64,000 nt of DNA from Chroococcidiopsidaceae cyanobacterium CP_BM_ER_R8_30 (GTDB lineage: Bacteria; Cyanobacteriota; Cyanobacteriia; Cyanobacteriales; Chroococcidiopsidaceae): positions 1 to 64,000 of the forward strand of contig JAFASY010000075.1 in the NCBI GenBank assembly GCA_019244235.1, written 5' to 3'. Positions within the stretch are counted from its first letter, which is position 1, and each line of letters starts with the position of its first letter. Of the stretch, positions 60,608-64,000 are shown in pieces. The notes under the pieces were generated by a model. It was not told where the DNA came from, did not search any database, and worked only from the letters and a program-made list of their open reading frames with translations. Position numbers and translations under genes: made by a program.

Positions 60608-60728
60608 ATGCCCTGCCTACTCTGTAGTCATTATCAAACTCATAAACAAAGGAATTACTAGCAAAGGTAGCCAACGTTACTTCTGTCCGACCTGCAAGCA
60701 AAGCTGGAAGCGTAAATATTTATTATGA
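60608..60728 (+). pseudogene. IS1 family InsA remnant
   Basis: A short frame starting MPCLLCSHYQTHK, interrupted by a frameshift and continuing in another frame as KGITSKGSQRYFCPTCKQSW to a TGA at 60726-60728. The two CxxC pairs form the zinc-finger start of IS1-type InsA proteins. The rest of the element, including InsB, is missing. Confidence 0.75.
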
Positions 60729-61084
60729 AAGCCTTTTTAATTGATAATGACCAAAATAATTCAGAATGGTCTACGTAAAAATAGGCTTTTCAGGTAATTA
60801 GTCACCGCAATAAGCAGAGGTAGTTGAGAATTGACCCAGTTGCCAGTATGCTGACAAGCATGGAAGAGAGCGGTCAAAGTCTTAATGAAATCATCAATAG
60901 CCCTGACTTTGAGCCAGAGCAGTTAGGGGTGAGGTTTTGGTTTGAGCAATACAGCAAGCGCACTACAGTTGTAGATAATCTTAGGGAGCTTGGGAACGCT
61001 TACGGTAGTGATGGTAACGAGCAAGAGCTTGATGATGTCTGCGCTCCTATTGACCAATGTAGGATAAACTTTAAAGGCCAGGAG
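60729..61084. other. Region between the IS1 remnant and the HEARO RNA
   Basis: A plus-strand frame begins on TTG at 60824 (ATG at 60848) and reads LTSMEESGQSLNEIINSPDF and on, but it resembles nothing I know and its last 35 codons run into the structured RNA. It may be a gene fragment cut by the RNA element. No promoter recognised. Confidence 0.3.
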
Positions 61085-61362
61085 CAGGGGAATAAAAACC
61101 TCCAGAGCCATCGCCTCAGTGGGCGCGAGACTGAGCCGGACAAGAGCCCACGGGCCTCTTTGAACGCAACCAGAGAGCCAGCCTCGACCTGAAGCGAAAA
61201 AAATGGAGGAGTTGAGAGTTCTCAAGAGCGATTCGGCTTGGTAACACAGCACAGACAAGAAAGCTCCTGCCGCTAAGACCAAAGTGATGTGGCGATGTCA
61301 GCCTGTCCACGAGCGAAGTTCGTAATCCCCCAAGCCGTTGAAAATAGAAGGTTCGTGTAACC
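61085..61362 (+). ncRNA. Solitary HEARO (IscB omega) RNA
   Basis: About 278 bases match, as I know it, the RNA preceding iscB genes in cyanobacteria. Parts in order: CTCAGT (61115-61120) pairing with ACTGAG (61130-61135), then GCCGGACAAGAGCCCACGGG, CTCT/AGAG around a loop with GAACGCAACC, CCAGCCTCGACC, GAGAGTTCTC, GCTTGGTAACAC, GACAAGAAAGCTCC, CACGAGCGAAGTTCGTAATC, CCCCAAGCCGTTGAAAATAG, and a final hairpin GGTT-CGTGT-AACC (61350-61362). In complete loci iscB starts right after this hairpin; here no HNH/RuvC gene follows. The guide, if any, would be the bases just before about 61085. HEARO copies without ORFs are known, especially in cyanobacteria. Confidence 0.7.
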
Positions 61363-61665
61363 AGAGGCAACTAGCAGTTAATGCCATGACCTGTATAAGT
61401 TTCAGGCTTTATTTATTTCTGATAAAGGCCAGCAGTTTTTTCTCCAATCTCATAAGTTTCCTTAATGTATTATTCAAGAGTAAGTTGACAAAAAAAGGTG
61501 AGCTAGCGTTTGGCAGGTGGAGGAAAACGAGATGGTGACTTTGCCGAAAATGGAAGTTGAGTCGTGTTGGCAGACATGGGTCAAATCCTCATGTCTTGGT
61601 TGCTATTGCCAGCATAACTTTGCCTAAAAGGAGACAATAGTAGGACAGTTTCATCAGTCTCACCT

Positions 61666-61770
61666 ATGCCCGTTCAGTTTCTATCTGATTCAGATCATGA
61701 CCGCCTTAATCGCTTTCCTGAAGATGTCACGCAAGAGAATCTAGATGGCATTGAGCCGAAATTGCTGTAG
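61666..61770 (+). pseudogene. N-terminal remnant of a Tn3-type (DUF4158) transposase
   Basis: A 34-codon frame, MPVQFLSDSDHDRLNRFPED then VTQENLDGIEPKLL and stop, looks like the start of Tn3-family transposases, which open with MPVxFLS and a DUF4158 domain. Only this fragment is present, with AAAAGGAGA upstream at about 61627. Called from a short match, so tentative. Confidence 0.45.
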
Positions 61771-61810
61771 ATTCGGAAATTAAGGCTGAAAACGGTTATC
61801 CTGCCTAAGT

Positions 61811-62170
61811 TTGGTAATTTGCTACTTCTCTGTACTTATCACTGTGTTATGGGGAACGAAAAATCAAGCCCTTCCAGCCTCTATTTCCGTTTTGGCAGAG
61901 ATCTCGGCTCGATGCCGTAATGGCTATCTGTCTCAACAACACCATGCTGTACGAGGATTTTGGCAGCATCATCTCCCAGCCCTGACTGTGATTCATAACT
62001 TTGACTTAAAGCGTGCTGATGGCACCACTGCTTCCCAACGTCTATTCGGCAGACAATTCCCCAATCTGTTTGCCTGGGTGATGCAGCAGATGGGTGAGCT
62101 ACCTCATCCCAGAATCTCTAAAAAATCAGCACTGGCTCAAAGACCTACCCTGCAAAGTGTTCCAGTCTAA
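61811..62170 (+). pseudogene. C-terminal remnant of a DUF6399 transposase-like protein
   Basis: A 119-codon frame whose middle reads ALTVIHNFDLKRADGTTASQ, then RLFGRQFPNLFAWVMQQMGE. This matches the C-terminal part of a transposase-like family in cyanobacteria (annotated DUF6399), which usually ends with a HNFxxxRxDGTTAAxRxF motif. ARCRNGYLSQQHHAV just upstream fits the same family. The N-terminal part is missing and no ribosome site is seen, so this is a broken gene. Confidence 0.6.
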
Positions 62171-62365
62171 AATTTTAGCCGAATTGTGGCTACAATTCGG
62201 ATTCGGTAAGGCTTTTCAGTTAACTCTTAACAAAATTTGCATACTAAAACCTGTAGAGCCTTTAAAACCCACAACCAGCTGGTTGTTTAAATGTAACCGT
62301 GCCAACTTTCTATTTTTAGGATTGTTTGAGAAGATGATCGGTGCTGGCTTCAACCCTAAACGCTC

Positions 62366-64000
62366 ATGGCTAAAGTTAAGGAAACGCTTTCAGAAGTTAA
62401 CCTAAGTGATCCAAAGTATTATTTCAACCGTGAGCTGAGTTGGCTAGAGTTCAATCGCCGGGTACTACACGAGGCTCTCGATCCTCGAACTCCACTTTTG
62501 GAGCGGCTGAAATTCGTTGCCATTTTTGGCTCCAATCTGGATGAATTTTTCATGGTTCGAGTCTCAGGATTGAAAGAGCAGGTAGAAGCACAGCTCACAG
62601 AGTTGACCCCAGATGGACGCACCCCTGAGCAGCAGCTAGAGGAGATCGCTCAACACCTCCACCCAATCATAGCCCAGCAGCATCAACTCTTTGAGCAAGA
62701 ACTACGCCCTCAGTTAGCAACTGTAGGTGTTCACATCCTTAACTATATCAGTATCACTCAGGAACAGCGCCTCTATTTACAAAATTATTTTGAATCGCAC
62801 ATTTTTCCAGTCTTAACTCCACTGGCAGTAGATCCAGCTCATCCATTTCCCTACATTTCTAACCTGAGCTTGAATCTGGCGGTGGTTGTCAAAGAGCCAG
62901 AAACTGGGGAAGAGAACTTTGCCAGAGTCAAAGTCCCAAATAGTCTACCCCGATTTGTCTCGTTCCCACAGAAATTGCAGCAGAATGGGCAGCATAGTAT
63001 TTGGACTGGTGTTCCTCTAGAACAGGTGATTGCTCACAATCTTGAGTCTTTGTTTCCGGGAATGAATGTCCAGGAGTGCTCTTTCTTTCGGGTGACTCGG
63101 GATGCTGATTTCGGGTTGGAATTAGATGATGGTGAAGATCTGATACTAGCGATTCAACAAGAACTGCGTCAGCGCCGGGTAAGTGGCTCCGTGGTGCGGC
63201 TGGAGATTCAGGCCTCCACTCCTACCTCTATTAGAGAAACCCTGATGTCAAAGATGCAGCTAACGGAGATGGATGTCTACGAAATTGAGGGATTGCTGGG
63301 TCTCAAAGACTTAATGTCATTTATGGCACTGCCGCTGCCTGAGCTCAAAGACCCACCCTGGACACCCGTGCTCCCCAGCCGTCTACGATGGTTGAATGAG
63401 TTTGCTGACACTCGTTCGGCTCTAGACACAGAAGAGGCAAAAGATATTTTCTCTGTGATTCGCCAACGGGATTTACTGGTACATCATCCCTACGAGTCAT
63501 TCACCGCCTCTGTCGAGCAGTTCATTACGCAAGCGGCTCTTGACCCACAGGTGCTAGCAATTAAAATGACGCTCTACCGTACCTCTGGTGATTCACCAAT
63601 CGTCAAGGCCTTGATTACCGCTGCGGAGAATGGTAAACAGGTTGCTGTCTTAGTGGAGTTGAAGGCTCGCTTTGATGAGGAGAGCAATGTCGGTTGGGCA
63701 CACCAGTTAGAAAGTTCTGGTGTGCATGTGGTGTATGGACTGATGGGGTTGAAGACTCATACTAAGGTGGTGCTGGTTGTACGTCAGGAGGGGGAGTCTA
63801 TCCGTCGCTATGTTCACATCGGCACGGGTAACTACAACTCCAAAACGGCGAAACTCTATACTGACTTAGGCCTGTTAAGCTGTCGAGATGACTTGGGGGC
63901 TGACTTAACCGATTTATTTAACTACCTGACAGGTCTATCTAAGCAAAAATCTTACCGCAAGTTGTTGGTGGCTCCAGTAACGCTGCGCGCTCGCATGGTT
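62366..64000 (+). CDS. ppk1: Polyphosphate kinase, 5' part
   Basis: Ppk1 makes polyphosphate from ATP at the membrane. The 545 codons in the window run off the right edge; the whole protein should be about 720. The N-terminal domain (YYFNRELSWLEFNRRVLHEA), the head domain (FRVTRDADFGLELDDGED) and the first PLD-like catalytic domain (LKARFDEESNVGWAHQLE, GLKTHTKVVLVV) are clear. The phosphorylated histidine is His465 in the HTK motif, followed by VHIGTGNYNSKTAKLYTDLG. ATG at 62366, without a strong ribosome site. It lies after a cluster of transposon remnants, with its own promoter not obvious. Confidence 0.95.
   Translation, partial: MAKVKETLSEVNLSDPKYYFNRELSWLEFNRRVLHEALDPRTPLLERLKFVAIFGSNLDEFFMVRVSGLKEQVEAQLTELTPDGRTPEQQLEEIAQHLHPIIAQQHQLFEQELRPQLATVGVHILNYISITQEQRLYLQNYFESHIFPVLTPLAVDPAHPFPYISNLSLNLAVVVKEPETGEENFARVKVPNSLPRFVSFPQKLQQNGQHSIWTGVPLEQVIAHNLESLFPGMNVQECSFFRVTRDADFGLELDDGEDLILAIQQELRQRRVSGSVVRLEIQASTPTSIRETLMSKMQLTEMDVYEIEGLLGLKDLMSFMALPLPELKDPPWTPVLPSRLRWLNEFADTRSALDTEEAKDIFSVIRQRDLLVHHPYESFTASVEQFITQAALDPQVLAIKMTLYRTSGDSPIVKALITAAENGKQVAVLVELKARFDEESNVGWAHQLESSGVHVVYGLMGLKTHTKVVLVVRQEGESIRRYVHIGTGNYNSKTAKLYTDLGLLSCRDDLGADLTDLFNYLTGLSKQKSYRKLLVAPVTLRARMV

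Noticed and set aside
60824-61192. 122-codon plus-strand frame
   Set aside because: Begins on TTG, matches nothing I know and its 3' third is the HEARO RNA; at best a gene fragment cut by the RNA element.
62094-62405. 103-codon plus-strand frame before ppk1
   Set aside because: Overlaps the DUF6399 remnant and the ppk1 start in another frame; the product resembles nothing.

Overview
The window is chromosomal DNA from a cyanobacterium. It carries chlL, chlN and chlI (chlorophyll synthesis), ndhF and ndhD (NDH-1), a RbcR-like LysR regulator, an NnrU/Z-ISO-type membrane protein, several small families largely restricted to cyanobacteria (DUF3727, TIGR02450, DUF4168), and many copies of the HIP1 octamer GCGATCGC. 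Gene content suggests a filamentous or Chroococcidiopsis-like lineage, but I cannot fix the species from sequence alone.

Layout. 1-0.6 kb: start of a secreted ScyD/ScyE-type protein, cut by the window edge. 1.1-12.3 kb: a minus-strand housekeeping block (chlL-chlN, a Trp-rich protein, proB, a YqeG phosphatase, mltG, DUF3727, ruvX, an acetyltransferase, a small protein, metF, trpS). 12.6-24.9 kb: mostly plus-strand genes (B12-type radical SAM protein, oxidoreductase-SelD fusion, SpoIID-like protein, aldo/keto reductase, SbcC, Cof-type phosphatase, Crp/Fnr regulator) with one minus-strand secreted protein. 24.9-33.3 kb: a membrane Ser/Thr kinase fused to a phosphate-binding-like domain, the LysR regulator, NnrU protein, thioredoxin, and ndhF-ndhD. 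33.3-33.9 kb: a gene-free stretch that ends like an IS200/IS605 element and its TnpB guide RNA. 33.9-51.2 kb: class II aldolase, nitrilase, hybrid kinase, ureF, exported proteins, holA, an aspC-adh-ggt-DUF885 run, class I aldolase, chlI.

51.2-62.3 kb is the disturbed part. A truncated IS4/IS701-type transposase, a defective IS5-type element with perfect 21-bp inverted repeats and an IS66 fragment lie next to a carbon-metabolism cluster read pgm-glgP-xfp-pgi on the minus strand. This cluster would take glycogen to glucose-1-P, glucose-6-P, fructose-6-P and, through phosphoketolase, to acetyl-phosphate. Only glgP and xfp are intact. pgm has a large internal deletion and a 19-bp tandem duplication; pgi has lost about 200 N-terminal codons and carries a nonsense codon. 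Beyond pgm lie remnants of IS1, Tn3-type and DUF6399 transposase-like genes and a solitary HEARO (IscB omega) RNA without its nuclease gene. ppk1 enters at 62.4 kb and runs off the right edge.

The most interesting signals are two orphan OMEGA-type guide RNAs (HEARO near 61.1-61.36 kb, TnpB-type near 33.7-33.85 kb), the half-dead glycogen-phosphoketolase cluster, a 56-residue Cys-containing small ORF at 37995-38165, and a nested RNA structure with alternative pairings at 48.2-48.35 kb. Start codons were chosen by hand: where the longest frame opened on TTG or GTG and a family-typical ATG lay just inside, the ATG was used.
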